Source of the DNA: Halolactibacillus miurensis
Lineage (GTDB): Bacteria > Bacillota > Bacilli > Bacillales > Amphibacillaceae
DNA length: 64,000 nucleotides
Direction of reading: 5' to 3'
NCBI RefSeq assembly: GCF_900116255.1
Contig: NZ_FPAI01000001.1
Span: forward strand, 1-64,000
Shown: positions 1 through 11,911 of the stretch, piece after piece
Numbering within the stretch: position 1 is the first letter of the stretch
Layout of the letters: each line of letters starts with the position of its first letter
The notes under the pieces: generated by a model
What the model was told of the DNA's origin: nothing
What the model saw: the letters and a program-made list of their open reading frames with translations, nothing else
The model's database searches: none
Program-made: the position numbers and the translations under genes

Positions 1-151
1 TATATTTAGAAAGAAAAAGGTGCTAGTGAGTAATTTTAGTGAGCAATCTCTATCTCACTTAAAATCCCTTCACCAACACCAAATATTATACAACCTTTAA
101 AAATAGGGTCATTCAATTTTTCATACAGGCCATTTTTACTTTTCTCATAAA
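1..151. other. No gene recognised (window edge)
   Basis: I see no open frame with a ribosome binding site and no clear RNA signal before the hairpin at 152. It is probably the 3' flank of a neighbouring gene outside the window. Confidence 0.4.
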
Positions 152-197
152 AACGCTCACCACTAGTCGTCTATGATGACTGACAGTGATGAGCGTT
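152..197 (-). terminator. Terminator of the HD-GYP gene
   Basis: Inverted repeat with arms AACGCTCA and TGAGCGTT and further pairing inside. On the minus strand the second arm runs into TTTTT. It lies just 3' of the HD-GYP stop codon. Confidence 0.7.
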
Positions 198-209
198 ATG
201 TGCTTATAA

Positions 210-1283
210 TTAAATAAAGGCGGTTATTGTTGGTGAGGCATCCTGTGTAAGGGTATAAATATTGTTGGTACCATACACCCTCACAATAGCTTCTGGATCC
301 TTATTTAAGTGTAATTCAATAATCTCTGCTTTTTCACCTGTTGATAGGGTCACTTGTTGATTTTTTAATGTTTCTTCCAACAGATAAAAGAATTGGTATA
401 AGTATTGATCATCAAATTGATGATTGATCCGTTGACGCATCTCAATGATTGTGTCAAATAACGGTTTCTCTTTTTGATAATATCGTTCAGACATCATCGC
501 ATGGTAACTATCACTGATTCCAATCATTTTCGCGTACGAATGAATTTTAGCACGCTTCACGCCCATTGGATAACCAGAACCATCAAGCTTTTCATGGTGC
601 TGAATAATCCCAAGTTTAGCTTGTCTTGATAACGAGGCACACTTTTCCACAAAGCGATAAGAATAGATCGGGTGTTTTTTTATTTGATCATATTCCGGTG
701 GAACAAGTGGTTGTGGTTTCCTTAAAAGACGTTGGCTAATCTTGGACATCCCACTATCTGCTAAAAATCCAGCCAAACAGACTTGAATCCAGTCCGTATC
801 ATGACCTGACTGTTTCGCAAGCAGAGACGCAATCAGAGCCATTGCCACACTATGATGCGCTAAGTAGCGATCTTTTGTCACTTCTTTAAATAACAGTAAG
901 ACGTCGCGTTTATGTTCATCAATACGCTTGGCTAGTGGTATAATCGTTTCTCTAACTTTATGGATATCTAAGGGTACACCACTTTGCCAAAGTTGATACA
1001 GATTTTCGTATTGTTCAACAACGGTATGATAATGTTCCATAAATGGCGTAGATAATACCTTTTCATGTGTATCTTCCTCCGCTTCAAACGGTAGGGGAAA
1101 GTACGTCATGCCGTCTTCTAAATAGTCATCTACGTCAACTTCTTGAATCATAAACCGGTCTAGTACTTCTTGAATCAGCGGAGTTACCACTGTATTTTTT
1201 GGAATAATAGGCTGCAGGCCTTTACTATAGATGTCCTCAGTAATCACACAGTTTGTCACCAATTGTTTTGGATGGACACGCAT
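210..1283 (-). CDS. HD-GYP domain protein with altered HD dyad
   Basis: A 357-aa protein of the HD-GYP class, a family that normally hydrolyses cyclic di-GMP with a bi- or trinuclear metal centre. The C-terminal half (about 135-290) carries an intact HHExxDGxGYP signature (HHE at 229-231, DGSGYP at 234-239), so family membership is secure. The upstream HD dyad is changed: canonical LHDIGK reads LADSGM, with A175 in place of the metal-binding histidine and D176 kept. The lysine after the dyad is also lost. The first ~130 residues have no recognised domain. RBS AAGGGGTG precedes the ATG. It sits downstream of gyrA in the same orientation, separated by a hairpin. The altered site suggests weak or no phosphodiesterase activity, perhaps c-di-GMP binding only; that is inference. 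Confidence 0.85.
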   Translation of the reverse strand: MRVHPKQLVTNCVITEDIYSKGLQPIIPKNTVVTPLIQEVLDRFMIQEVDVDDYLEDGMTYFPLPFEAEEDTHEKVLSTPFMEHYHTVVEQYENLYQLWQSGVPLDIHKVRETIIPLAKRIDEHKRDVLLLFKEVTKDRYLAHHSVAMALIASLLAKQSGHDTDWIQVCLAGFLADSGMSKISQRLLRKPQPLVPPEYDQIKKHPIYSYRFVEKCASLSRQAKLGIIQHHEKLDGSGYPMGVKRAKIHSYAKMIGISDSYHAMMSERYYQKEKPLFDTIIEMRQRINHQFDDQYLYQFFYLLEETLKNQQVTLSTGEKAEIIELHLNKDPEAIVRVYGTNNIYTLTQDASPTITAFI

Positions 1284-1303
1284 ATCGTCACCCCTTTTGT
1301 ATA

Positions 1304-1337
1304 GAATAAGCGAAAGACCTTAGTCTTTCGCTTATTC
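1304..1337 (-). terminator. Hairpin between gyrA and HD-GYP gene
   Basis: Perfect 15-bp arms (GAATAAGCGAAAGAC and its complement) with a 4-nt loop, 20 bases after the gyrA stop. There is no strong T-run on the minus strand, so it may be a leaky terminator or an mRNA 3'-end stabiliser. Confidence 0.6.
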
Positions 1338-1357
1338 ATCATTGATTGATTGTTAGA

Positions 1358-3913
1358 TTATTGTTCGTCATCTGATGCTTGTTCAGTTGATTCATCTGTT
1401 GAAGTGTCTTCAGAATCTGTTACTTCAGGATCTGTTGGGTCATTTTGAACACCAGTCATTTCTTCTAAAGCTTCATCTTCTTCTGTTTTTTCTACAACCG
1501 CAACGGTCGCAACGGTCTCATCATCACCTAAACGAATCAGTTTGACCCCTTGGGTGTTACGTCCCGTTTGTGAAATAGACTCAACCGGCATCCGGATTAA
1601 AATACCACTTTCAGTAATGATCATTAAGTCTTCATCGCCACGAACAGCTTTCACAGCGACGACATTACCTGTTTTATCCGTAATATTACAAGTAGACACA
1701 CCTTTACCCCCACGGTTAATCATGCGGTATTCTGATTGTGGTGTTTGTTTACCGTAACCATTTTCCGTGACGTTTAAGACGTATTGGTCTTCGTCTAAAA
1801 TCTCCATTGAAACGACATAATCCCCTTTGCGTAAGCTAATACCTTTTACGCCAGCTGCCGTACGTCCCATCGAACGAACCGCATCTTCTTTAAAGTGAAT
1901 CAATGACCCGTTACGTGTCGCAATCACAATATTCTTTTCACCATCGGTTAAGCGAACAGAAATAAGCTCGTCTTCCTCACGTAAGTTTAAAGCAATCAGT
2001 CCACTGCGTCGAATATTCGCAAATTGCGATAACTCAGTACGTTTTGAAATCCCTTGTTTTGTCGTAAAGAATAAGTAATGGTCATCTGCGAATGCTTTGA
2101 CTGAAATCACCGCATTGATCCACTCACCTGTTTCAATTTCTAATAGGTTAATGATTGGTAACCCTTTAGCCGTCCGACCGAACTCAGGAATTTCATACCC
2201 TTTCAGACGATAGACTTTCCCTTTATTACTGAAGAAGAGAATCGTATCATGCGTCGAGGTTGAAATTAAGTGTTCAACAAAGTCATCTTCGCTTGTCTCC
2301 ATCCCTTGTACCCCGCGACCACCACGACGCTGAGTCCGGTAAGTTGAAGCAGGCAGGCGTTTAATATAACCTTTATGTGTCAAGGTAATTACGACGTCTT
2401 CCTCAGGGATTAAATCTTCATCTTCAAAGAAGTCAAATCCGCCAGAAGCAATCTCTGTCATACGTGTATCGTTATATTTAGCTTTAATTTCAAGTAGCTC
2501 TTCACGGATAATCTCCATCAATTTTGATTCATCGCTTAAAATAGCTTTCAGTTCTTTAATCAATGTTTGAAGTTCTTCGTATTCGCCTTCAATCTTGTCA
2601 CGCTCTAATCCAGTTAAACGCTGGAGACGCATATCAAGAATCGCTTGCGCTTGTTTTTCAGACAGACTGAATTTTTCAATGAGGTTAGTACGTGCCTCGT
2701 CTGCTGTTTTCGACCCACGAATCAGCGCAATAATTTCATCAATGTGGTCAAGTGCAATCCGTAACCCTTCTAAGATGTGCGCTCTTGCTTCTGCTTTTTC
2801 TAATTCATATTCTGTCCGGCGACGAATAATAACTTTTTGGTGCTCTAAATAATATTCAAGCGCTTGTTTTAGTGTCAGCACTTTTGGTTGTCCGTCTACG
2901 AGTGCCAACATATTGATACCAAACGACGTCTGTAAGGATGTTTGTTTATATAAATTATTGAGCAACACGTTTGGGTTCGCATCGCGACGAAGTTCAATCA
3001 CAACCCGCATACCGTTACGGTCAGACTCATCACGTAAATCGGTGATTCCTTCAATTTTTTTATCACGTGCCAGTTCAGCAATTTTCTCAACGAGTTTCGC
3101 TTTATTCACTTGATAAGGAAGCTCTGACACGAGTATTCGTGACTTGCCATTTGCTTGTTCCTCAATTTCAGCTTTAGCGCGAATCGTAATCGAGCCTTTT
3201 CCTGTTTCGTACGCTTTACGAATACCCGAGCGACCGAGAATCGTCGCACCGGTAGGAAAATCTGGTCCGTGAATGTAATCTTCCATCAACTCTTCAATCG
3301 AAATATCTGGATTATCGCTGACCGCTAAAATCGCATCAATCGTTTCACCTAACTGGTGCGGAGGAATATTTGTTGCCATCCCGACCGCAATACCAGAGGC
3401 ACCATTGACAAGTAAGTTTGGAAAACGTGACGGTAACACAACTGGTTCACGTTCTGAACCGTCATAGTTATCGGCATAATCAATCGTATTTTTATTAATA
3501 TCTCGCAGTAATTCCATTGAGATTTTTGACATCTTTGCTTCGGTATAACGCATCGCTGCCGCTGGGTCACCATCGACAGAACCGAAGTTACCATGACCAT
3601 CTACAAGTGGGTAACGGTAGCTAAAATCTTGCGCCATTCTGACCATGGCTTCGTATACAGCTGAATCACCGTGTGGGTGATACTTACCGATGACATCACC
3701 GACAATACGCGCGGATTTTTTATAGGCTTTATCTGCGTGCATACCTAAATCATTCATCGCATAGAGAATACGGCGGTGTACCGGTTTTAATCCATCACGT
3801 ACATCGGGTAAGGCACGTGAGACAATGACACTCATCGCGTAGTCTAAAAATGACGTACGCATTTCTTTACCAATATTTATTTCTTGAACCTGGGGACGCT
3901 TTTGATCCACCAT
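1358..3913 (-). CDS. gyrA: DNA gyrase subunit A
   Basis: Breakage-reunion subunit of gyrase, which introduces negative supercoils with GyrB. At 851 aa it is somewhat longer than the ~820 aa usual in Bacillus. The catalytic tyrosine is Y123 in AAMRYTE; the quinolone-determining region holds S84 and E88 (HGDSAVYE), the drug-sensitive residues. The GyrA box QRRGGRG at 528-534 separates it from ParC and predicts DNA wrapping. The last ~44 residues form a very acidic, Thr/Ser-rich tail. Start ATG has AGGAGG eight bases upstream. It lies 70 bases after gyrB in the yaaA-recF-remB-gyrB-gyrA unit. Confidence 0.98.
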   Translation of the reverse strand: MVDQKRPQVQEINIGKEMRTSFLDYAMSVIVSRALPDVRDGLKPVHRRILYAMNDLGMHADKAYKKSARIVGDVIGKYHPHGDSAVYEAMVRMAQDFSYRYPLVDGHGNFGSVDGDPAAAMRYTEAKMSKISMELLRDINKNTIDYADNYDGSEREPVVLPSRFPNLLVNGASGIAVGMATNIPPHQLGETIDAILAVSDNPDISIEELMEDYIHGPDFPTGATILGRSGIRKAYETGKGSITIRAKAEIEEQANGKSRILVSELPYQVNKAKLVEKIAELARDKKIEGITDLRDESDRNGMRVVIELRRDANPNVLLNNLYKQTSLQTSFGINMLALVDGQPKVLTLKQALEYYLEHQKVIIRRRTEYELEKAEARAHILEGLRIALDHIDEIIALIRGSKTADEARTNLIEKFSLSEKQAQAILDMRLQRLTGLERDKIEGEYEELQTLIKELKAILSDESKLMEIIREELLEIKAKYNDTRMTEIASGGFDFFEDEDLIPEEDVVITLTHKGYIKRLPASTYRTQRRGGRGVQGMETSEDDFVEHLISTSTHDTILFFSNKGKVYRLKGYEIPEFGRTAKGLPIINLLEIETGEWINAVISVKAFADDHYLFFTTKQGISKRTELSQFANIRRSGLIALNLREEDELISVRLTDGEKNIVIATRNGSLIHFKEDAVRSMGRTAAGVKGISLRKGDYVVSMEILDEDQYVLNVTENGYGKQTPQSEYRMINRGGKGVSTCNITDKTGNVVAVKAVRGDEDLMIITESGILIRMPVESISQTGRNTQGVKLIRLGDDETVATVAVVEKTEEDEALEEMTGVQNDPTDPEVTDSEDTSTDESTEQASDDEQ

Positions 3914-3983
3914 TTAATTACCTCCTATCCAACTGAGGACACATTTTTATTGCTTTTTTTCGTCAAACTTTTTAAAACAAGTC

Positions 3984-5921
<1,938 letters not shown>

Positions 5922-5982
5922 CTACATTTCTTTAATTTCATAGCACTTATCTGACGTTGACACGTCGTGTGTATTTCAAGGA

Positions 5983-6249
5983 TTAGTACGATTCTTGTTG
6001 CGAGAGAATCGCTTTAATGCTGGTCCGCTTCTTGAGTGTTGGAATGGCGAGCGGACTATAATAGACTCCATCATTGGTAAAGATAATTGTCTTCACGACA
6101 TCTTCATCATAGTCGAGTTCATCATCTTCTTGTTCAGCATAATCAATCATCTCTTCGTTAATCGAGGAGACTTCAATATCTTGTTGATTAATCATCACGA
6201 TAATATCACTCGTTTGAATGACTTGATCATTCCCAATATGCATAAACAT
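5983..6249 (-). CDS. remB: RemB/YaaB family regulator (DUF370)
   Basis: An 88-aa protein starting [11 protein letters not shown], typical of the DUF370 'extracellular matrix regulatory protein' family. In B. subtilis RemB (YaaB) occupies the same slot between recF and gyrB. Its paralogue RemA is a DNA-binding matrix regulator; the role of RemB is less defined. An acidic stretch (about 37-52) lies mid-protein. Its ATG shares one base with the recF stop codon (TAATG), so the two are probably translationally coupled. Confidence 0.88.
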   Translation of the reverse strand: MFMHIGNDQVIQTSDIIVMINQQDIEVSSINEEMIDYAEQEDDELDYDEDVVKTIIFTNDGVYYSPLAIPTLKKRTSIKAILSQQESY

Positions 6250-7379
6250 TACTCATCCCCTCTTTCTTCACGCACAATATCTCCATTCTCCACGTGGAAG
6301 ATGGTTGCTGACTGCACTGTTTCATGTTCAATATCGTTTACACTGGTTGTCGTCACAAAGGTTTGAACTTTATCTTTAATCGTATTAAGCAAATGACTCT
6401 GTCTGTATCGGTCGAGCTCACTTAACACATCATCCAGTAGTAAGACGGGATACTCGCCGACTTCATTTTTAATCAACTCTATTTCTGCTAACTTTAAAGA
6501 CAAGGCCGTCGTTCGTTGCTGGCCTTGTGAACCGTAAGTTTGTACGTTACGGTCGTTCACATAGAAAATGAGGTCATCACGATGTGGACCGTAGAGTGTC
6601 GTCCCTCGGTCAATCTCTTGTTGTCTATGTCGTTTAAAGGTTGCCTCATATTGCACTCTGATTTCATCAAGTGACGCTTGTTTATCGATATCAATCGAGG
6701 CATCATAATCAATCGTTAATATCTCTTTCTCTTGAGTGATGCCAGAATGAATCGGGCGTGCCCACGTTAATAATATCTCCAAAAACGACAAGCGCCGGAG
6801 TAAGATCTCACTCGCATGTGTGATCAGTTGCTCCGTTAGTACTTCAAGCATGGTTATATCAGTCGTCTTACGACGTTGAAGATCTTTTAATAAATAATTG
6901 CGTTGTTTTAATATCTTTTGGTATTGCCCAAGGTGATGCATATAAACGGGCTTAACTTGGCCTATCTCCATATCAATAAACCGACGACGTACTTGTGGAC
7001 TACCTTTGACTAAATTTAAGTCTTCAGGTGCAAACATCACCACGTTTAAAGCACCGACATAATGACTCAGACGCTTTTGTTCTAGATGATTGAGTTTCGC
7101 TTTTTTACCTTTTGCTTGGAACTGCATTTCCATCGGAACATGATAATTCCGTTTAAAAACCGTACCCTCTATTTTAGCATAAGATTCATCCCACATCATA
7201 AGTTCTTTATCTTTTGATGTTCGATAAGATTTCGTGAACGCTAATACATAAATAGCCTCCATGAGATTCGTTTTACCTTGTGCATTCTGACCGATAATCA
7301 CATTGACTTTAGGGTCAAAGCTCAATGTAAGGCTGGGATAGTTGCGATAATTGGTAAGTGTTATATTTTCAATATACAT
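6249..7379 (-). CDS. recF: DNA repair and recombination protein RecF
   Basis: SMC-like ATPase that binds gapped DNA and helps RecOR load RecA at stalled forks. Walker A is GQNAQGKTN (30-38). The ABC-type signature region [11 protein letters not shown] and Walker [12 protein letters not shown] are in the C-terminal third. At 376 aa it is the usual length. It sits between yaaA and remB, 28 bases after yaaA, and its stop overlaps the remB start. Confidence 0.97.
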   Translation of the reverse strand: MYIENITLTNYRNYPSLTLSFDPKVNVIIGQNAQGKTNLMEAIYVLAFTKSYRTSKDKELMMWDESYAKIEGTVFKRNYHVPMEMQFQAKGKKAKLNHLEQKRLSHYVGALNVVMFAPEDLNLVKGSPQVRRRFIDMEIGQVKPVYMHHLGQYQKILKQRNYLLKDLQRRKTTDITMLEVLTEQLITHASEILLRRLSFLEILLTWARPIHSGITQEKEILTIDYDASIDIDKQASLDEIRVQYEATFKRHRQQEIDRGTTLYGPHRDDLIFYVNDRNVQTYGSQGQQRTTALSLKLAEIELIKNEVGEYPVLLLDDVLSELDRYRQSHLLNTIKDKVQTFVTTTSVNDIEHETVQSATIFHVENGDIVREERGDE

Positions 7380-7407
7380 CCGAATTCCTAACTTTCATCA
7401 TGTCATT

Positions 7408-7635
7408 TTACACGTTCTTTTTTATTACGGTATATGTACCGACCTCTGGTATCGAGATTGAATCTCCTGGGTAGAGTTTTTTTCCGCGACGTTGATCTTG
7501 TGTCTCATTCACAAAAACGGGGGACTCACTTAAAAAGAGTTTGACCATACCTCCTGATTCAACCACATTAGCCAATTTTAAAAACTGACCGAGTGTAATA
7601 TAGTCTGTTCGAATTTCGATTTCTTCTGACGCCAT
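7408..7635 (-). CDS. yaaA: S4-domain RNA-binding protein YaaA
   Basis: A 75-aa S4-like protein (ITLGQFLKLANVVESGG, then a basic GKKLYPGDSI segment) found between dnaN and recF across Bacillota. YaaA (RlbA) has been linked to 50S ribosome assembly in B. subtilis, so I call it a small RNA-binding ribosome-biogenesis protein. It is first in the yaaA-recF-remB-gyrB-gyrA unit, with its own promoter upstream and a terminator separating it from dnaN. Confidence 0.9.
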   Translation of the reverse strand: MASEEIEIRTDYITLGQFLKLANVVESGGMVKLFLSESPVFVNETQDQRRGKKLYPGDSISIPEVGTYTVIKKNV

Positions 7636-7696
7636 TAAATGTTACCTCCCTTAACGTATTTAAGCCATAAACCGCTCACTATTTATTCTTCTTTCT

Positions 7697-7724
7697 ATTT
7701 TACTAAAAAGTACGCTTGATGCAA
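7697..7724 (-). promoter_or_regulatory. Sigma-A-like promoter of yaaA-recF-gyrBA
   Basis: On the minus strand -35 TTGCAT (7724-7719) and -10 TAAAAT (7702-7697) are 16 bases apart, about 60 bases upstream of yaaA and downstream of the dnaN terminator. Confidence 0.6.
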
Positions 7725-7810
7725 ATCCGTCTCTATTCGCTTTTATTTTGCTTATTATCTATTTTACCTTAAATCGGACCGAAAAGGGGGAAAAACACTT
7801 AAAAACATGA

Positions 7811-7848
7811 AAAAGAAGCGTGGAATCTTATTGTCACGCTTCTTTTTT
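7811..7848 (-). terminator. dnaN terminator (bidirectional)
   Basis: 12-bp perfect stem AAAAGAAGCGTG / CACGCTTCTTTT with T-runs on both strands, about 80 bases after the dnaN stop. Confidence 0.9.
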
Positions 7849-7925
7849 GCTGATATTAAAATTATTATCCAATAAAGGATAGGTTATACATCGAATGTAT
7901 TTTACGTACTGTCTTTATCCACATG

Positions 7926-9065
7926 TTAATAAGTGCGGACAGGGAGAATAAGTTGTAAAATATCGTGATTGTTTTCAGGATAGAGGACAAATGGACGCAT
8001 CGCACCAGTAAAGTGCACCATCACATATTCTTCTTCTACAATCCGTAAAGCATCAATCATATATTTCGCACTAAAGGAAATTTTTAAGCTTTCCCCATTA
8101 ATTTCTTCTGTTACGACTTCTTCTGTTACTTGACCAACTTCAGGTGTATTTGAGCTGATCTGCAAGAAGTTATCTTTTGTTTCTAATTTTACGACATTGT
8201 TTCTGTTTTCTTTCGCGAGTAACGATGCACGGTCAATCGCTTGTAGTAAAGTCTTAGTCTTTACTTTAACTGATGTTTTACTTTCTGCTGGAATTAACCG
8301 ATTCGTTTCAGGATATTTACCATCGAGTAAGCGTGATAGGAAGTAAAGGTTTTTTGTCTGGAATAAAATTTGATTATCAGCCACGCTAATTGTGACGGCG
8401 TCGTCTGTATCATCAATGATTTTATTTAACTCCGCTAAACTCTTACCTGGAATAACAATATTATCAAATTGAATATGAACAAAGTCTGAATCGAGTTTGA
8501 TTGAGCGAGAAGCGAGTCGGTGTGAGTCTGTCGCAACAAACGCCATCTCACCGTTATCAATCTTCATGTTGACGCCTGTTAAAATCGGACGTGTTTCTAC
8601 AGTTGAGACCGCAAAGACGGTTTGTTTAATCATTTCTTTAAAAATATCATGTTTAACCTCAAAACTATTATCCGTATGTAGGACCGGGAGCTGAGGGTAT
8701 TCCATCGCATCTTGACCGTTTAAGTGAAACTCAGATCCACCTGAGACAATCGTCATTTGATATTGATCATCAGTTGAAATTTCAACGGTTTTTAGTGGTA
8801 ATTTACGAATGATTTCAGGAAAATATTTAGCTTGAACAACGATGCTGCCTGTTTCAATGTTTTCGACATGGACTAAACCATCTTCTTCTTTAGGTATAAA
8901 TGATTCAATGGAAATATCTGAATCACTACCTGTTAATTTAATGCCTGTTGGTAGAGCTTCGATTTTAATCCCAGTTAAAATCGGGACAGCGACACGCGGT
9001 GAAACAGCTTTCATGACATGTTGTAAACTCTCTAATAGTAAGTCACGTTGTATAACGAATTTCAT
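7926..9065 (-). CDS. dnaN: DNA polymerase III sliding clamp (beta)
   Basis: Ring-shaped processivity clamp for DNA polymerase III and a docking site for repair and regulatory proteins. At 379 aa it matches the B. subtilis length. Three clamp domains are evident (start MKFVIQRDLLLESLQ, end LILPVRTY). RBS AGGAGG precedes the ATG. It follows dnaA on the same strand, and its leader overlaps the origin unwinding element, as in B. subtilis. Confidence 0.98.
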   Translation of the reverse strand: MKFVIQRDLLLESLQHVMKAVSPRVAVPILTGIKIEALPTGIKLTGSDSDISIESFIPKEEDGLVHVENIETGSIVVQAKYFPEIIRKLPLKTVEISTDDQYQMTIVSGGSEFHLNGQDAMEYPQLPVLHTDNSFEVKHDIFKEMIKQTVFAVSTVETRPILTGVNMKIDNGEMAFVATDSHRLASRSIKLDSDFVHIQFDNIVIPGKSLAELNKIIDDTDDAVTISVADNQILFQTKNLYFLSRLLDGKYPETNRLIPAESKTSVKVKTKTLLQAIDRASLLAKENRNNVVKLETKDNFLQISSNTPEVGQVTEEVVTEEINGESLKISFSAKYMIDALRIVEEEYVMVHFTGAMRPFVLYPENNHDILQLILPVRTY

Positions 9066-9090
9066 AACGAAAAATTCCTCCTAGTGGAAG

Positions 9091-9158
9091 TCTATATATT
9101 AATTATTATTATAAAAAAATAGTAGTAATAGTAATAGGGACTGTAGATATGTGGATAA
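9091..9158 (-). other. oriC unwinding element with DnaA-trio tract
   Basis: Read in the dnaA direction (minus strand), an exact DnaA box TTATCCACA (9158-9150) is followed by a short GC-richer spacer. Then come six trinucleotides TAT TAC TAT TAC TAC TAT (9136-9119), and then an AT-only stretch to about 9091. This order (box, GC spacer, trios, AT-rich DUE) is the architecture described for the B. subtilis basal unwinding system, where DnaA filaments on the trios open the strand. Confidence 0.85.
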
Positions 9159-9233
9159 CTCAGTTAAACCCCTATTCTATTATAGTTATCCACGTGTGGA
9201 CAGTTTGTTTATAACTTTGTTTTGTTATACACA
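9150..9233. other. DnaA boxes in the dnaA-dnaN gap (oriC part 2)
   Basis: Exact TTATCCACA at 9158-9150 (minus). Near matches are TTATCCACG at 9186-9194 (plus) and TTATACACA at 9225-9233 (plus). The 9186 box is part of a TCCACGTGTGGA palindrome. Position matches the downstream half of a bipartite Bacillus origin. Confidence 0.85.
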
Positions 9234-9251
9234 CTGTTCACAACGCTTTTC

Positions 9252-10601
9252 TTAAAAACTCTTTAACTTTTCTTTTAAGTCTTCAATATCTCGTTGAAGT
9301 AATTGATCAGCATCAATCATCTTAGAAATTTTCTCATGAGCATGAATGACGGTTGTGTGGTCACGACCACCAAATTCTTCACCGATTTTAGGTAATGAGA
9401 AATCAGTCAACTCTCGTGATAAATACATCGCAATTTGACGAGGAAAAGCAATCGATTTTGTTCGCTTTTTAGCAGCGAATTCAGCTAATTTTATTTGATA
9501 ACGTTCACCAACAAGTTCTTTAATCTGTTGAATGGTGACGACTTTTGGTCGTGTATTTGGAATAATATCTTTAAGTGCTTCAGCTGCGAGTGACGGGTCA
9601 ATGTCTTGATTCGTCAGTGATGAATAAGCGACCACACGGATTAAAGCCCCTTCAAGTTCACGAATGTTTGTATCGATTTGATTGGCAATATAAAGCATCA
9701 CATCGTTAGAAATTTCTAAGCCTTCTGCTTTGGCTTTTTTACGCAAAATCGCAATGCGCGTTTCCAAGTCAGGTGGGGTGATATCAGTAATGAGTCCCCA
9801 TTCAAAGCGTGAACGTAACCGATCTTCAAGTGTTGGAATTTCTTTTGGTGGTCGGTCACTTGAGATAATGATTTGTTTACTTTCTTCATGTAGCGTATTA
9901 AATGTATGGAAAAATTCCTCTTGCGTCTGTTCTTTACCTGCTAAAAATTGAATATCATCAATCAGTAATACGTCGACATTTCGGTACTTACTTCTAAAGT
10001 TTTCGGCTTTGTTGTCACGAATAGAATTAATAAATTCATTCGTGAACTTTTCAGATGAAAGATAAACGACTTTGGCATCTGGATTATGATCGAGGACGTA
10101 ATGTCCAATCGCATGCATTAAGTGGGTTTTACCAAGACCAACCCCTCCGTAAATAAATAATGGGTTGTAAGCTTTTGCTGGTGCTTCAGCGACGGCAAGG
10201 GAGGCCGCATGCGCAAATCGGTTACCAGAACCAATAACGAATGTATCAAATGTATATTTATCATTCAACATCGTTTTTGGATGCTCCTGATTATCAGACG
10301 CGGTTTTTGGCTTTTTAATAGGTGCCTTCATTTGCTCCTCAATAGCTGCCTCATGTTCTGGAATCACAAACTTTGTGTTTAGTTTAGCGCCTGTTACTTC
10401 AAAAATAGCTTCTGATACAAGACTTGTATAACGGTTTTCAAGCCAGTCTCGTGCAAATTCATTAGGAGCTGACACAATTAATGTATCATCTGTTAGTTGA
10501 TCAGCTTTTGTGTTTTTTAGCCACGTATCATAACTGGGCTTGCTGACTTTTTCTTTAATCGCCTCTAAGGTGTTATCCCAGAGCTCTTCAATATTCTCCA
10601 T
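9252..10601 (-). CDS. dnaA: Chromosomal replication initiator DnaA
   Basis: AAA+ initiator that binds DnaA boxes and melts oriC. At 449 aa it is the usual length. Domain I occupies about 1-80, a linker follows, then the AAA+ domain with Walker [10 protein letters not shown] (152-160), Walker [11 protein letters not shown] and the sensor region. Domain IV carries the DNA-binding signature [24 protein letters not shown] lies upstream of the ATG. It is flanked by DnaA boxes on both sides, as expected for autoregulation. Confidence 0.99.
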   Translation of the reverse strand: MENIEELWDNTLEAIKEKVSKPSYDTWLKNTKADQLTDDTLIVSAPNEFARDWLENRYTSLVSEAIFEVTGAKLNTKFVIPEHEAAIEEQMKAPIKKPKTASDNQEHPKTMLNDKYTFDTFVIGSGNRFAHAASLAVAEAPAKAYNPLFIYGGVGLGKTHLMHAIGHYVLDHNPDAKVVYLSSEKFTNEFINSIRDNKAENFRSKYRNVDVLLIDDIQFLAGKEQTQEEFFHTFNTLHEESKQIIISSDRPPKEIPTLEDRLRSRFEWGLITDITPPDLETRIAILRKKAKAEGLEISNDVMLYIANQIDTNIRELEGALIRVVAYSSLTNQDIDPSLAAEALKDIIPNTRPKVVTIQQIKELVGERYQIKLAEFAAKKRTKSIAFPRQIAMYLSRELTDFSLPKIGEEFGGRDHTTVIHAHEKISKMIDADQLLQRDIEDLKEKLKSF

Positions 10602-10679
10602 TTAAACGCTCCTTTCTTTCAGTAGTTTCCGCCAACCCTTATAAGTTAGCGGTTTTTAAGATTTAAAAATGTGGCTTTC

Positions 10680-10708
10680 AGTATAAAAAACCTCTCGCCA
10701 TCTCATAA
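10680..10708 (-). promoter_or_regulatory. Possible dnaA promoter
   Basis: Minus-strand -10 TATACT (10685-10680) with a weak -35 TTATGA (10708-10703), 17 bases apart, about 80 bases upstream of dnaA. An exact DnaA box lies about 30 bases upstream at 10737-10745, which would allow autoregulation. Confidence 0.4.
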
Positions 10709-10736
10709 AAAGATCGAAAGGTTTTAGAAACAGGCC

Positions 10737-11108
10737 TGTGGATAATGAAAGACTTGTATCATGGTATATCAGACCAGTTGTTCGTTTTATACACATTTTT
10801 GTTGATAAGTTTATACAGGTGATGTGAATAAATGTCCACAGGTTATCCACTGACTGTGGATAATTATTTAGATAGTGATATATTTTTTTCAGTTAAACAC
10901 AGTTATAATATCAAAAAACGAGCGATTTTGCAAGGTATTTCGATGGTTATCCACATAACGACAGACATGTGGGGATTTTTCATCCACAAGGTGTGAAAGT
11001 GTGCTTAACCTGTCGATAATTGTTGTGGATAATAAAAAAAGGAAAAAGCATGCTGGGGAAAGCATGTGGATAATGTTGAAAATAAGAGAAAGGAGTCCTT
11101 GTGGATAA
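10737..11108. other. oriC DnaA-box region upstream of dnaA
   Basis: This non-coding gap between dnaA and rpmH carries six exact DnaA boxes. They are minus-strand copies at 10737-10745, 10855-10863, 11024-11032, 11065-11073 and 11100-11108, and a plus-strand copy at 10947-10955. One-base variants are TTATACACA (10787-10795, plus), TTATTCACA (10823-10831, minus) and TTATCCACT (10843-10851, plus); TTATACAGG (10811-10819, plus) has two changes. Together with 9091-9233 it forms a bipartite oriC split by dnaA. Short open frames here on the minus strand have no ribosome sites. The stretch 11109-11477 shows no gene. Confidence 0.93.
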
Positions 11109-11477
11109 ATATGTGTCAATGACGTCTAGTAAGTAGAAAACGATAAGACAGTAGGTAATGAAAGCGTGCTAATAGAAGGTAATCAGTATCATGTTTGAGT
11201 GGATCAAAAACATTGGGGGGAAATATCATCATTGAAAATGTGGCCTACTGATCAAAGTAATTATCGAGTTTCAGTAAAGATTGACAGTGATGAAATGAAA
11301 AATATTATCCTTAGTATGGGACAAAAAAACCTCAATGCATCATATTATTTTGGATTTTTACTATGTTAGAGTCGCCTCTTAATTAAGAGGATTTTTTATT
11401 TTTTTTTAAAAATACGTGACAACCAGAAAAATTTAAGCTATTATAGTACATTGTAGAGTAAACACTAGGAATAATAA

Positions 11478-11507
11478 TTGACAGGCATGTCTCGTATTAT
11501 TTATAAT
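11478..11507 (+). promoter_or_regulatory. rpmH promoter
   Basis: Consensus -35 TTGACA (11478-11483) and -10 TATAAT (11502-11507) with an 18-base spacer, 57 bases before the rpmH start. Confidence 0.85.
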
Positions 11508-11563
11508 ATATAAGGCTGTCTAATAGATGAAAGTTAGAAATTCCTCAGGGAGGTGTAGTATAA

Positions 11564-11698
11564 ATGAAACGCACATTTCAACCAAACAATCGTAAGCGTA
11601 AAAAAGTTCACGGCTTCCGTAAGCGTATGAGCACGAAAAATGGACGTCTTGTACTTAAGCGTCGTCGTAGCAAAGGTAGAAAAGTATTATCAGCATAG
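11564..11698 (+). CDS. rpmH: 50S ribosomal protein L34
   Basis: A 44-aa, extremely basic protein ([18 protein letters not shown]...RKVLSA), the standard length and sequence of bL34. RBS GGGAGGTG lies upstream. It is the first gene rightward of oriC, as in nearly all bacteria, preceded by a consensus promoter and followed by two hairpins that may limit read-through into rnpA. Confidence 0.97.
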   Translation: MKRTFQPNNRKRKKVHGFRKRMSTKNGRLVLKRRRSKGRKVLSA

Positions 11699-11699
11699 G

Positions 11700-11728
11700 C
11701 CACTGACTAACGACAGTGGTCTTTTTTT
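11700..11728 (+). terminator. rpmH terminator
   Basis: CCACTG / CAGTGG stem with an 8-nt loop followed by TCTTTTTTT, immediately after the rpmH stop. Confidence 0.85.
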
Positions 11729-11751
11729 CACGTTAAGTGGAGAAAAGATAT

Positions 11752-11810
11752 TGGGATGAGCGCTCTCGTGACTCTGTTAAACAGAAACATGAGTGAATCA
11801 TCCCATTTTT
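11752..11810 (+). terminator. Second hairpin between rpmH and rnpA
   Basis: Arms TGGGATGA / TCATCCCA with inner pairing (CTGTT / AACAG) followed by TTTTT. It could terminate or attenuate transcripts reaching rnpA. Confidence 0.65.
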
Positions 11811-11911
11811 AATAGATAGAAAATAAAGCGGTTAAATTCGATTTTTAGAATAAAGCACGTGCGTATGACTTAATAGATACACAAATGGTAAGTAGGTAGG
11901 GGGAGAAACAG

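Noticed and set aside
10656-11119. Two minus-strand open frames of 64 and 76 codons in the oriC gap
   Set aside because: They run through the DnaA boxes, lack ribosome sites and have no protein-like pattern.
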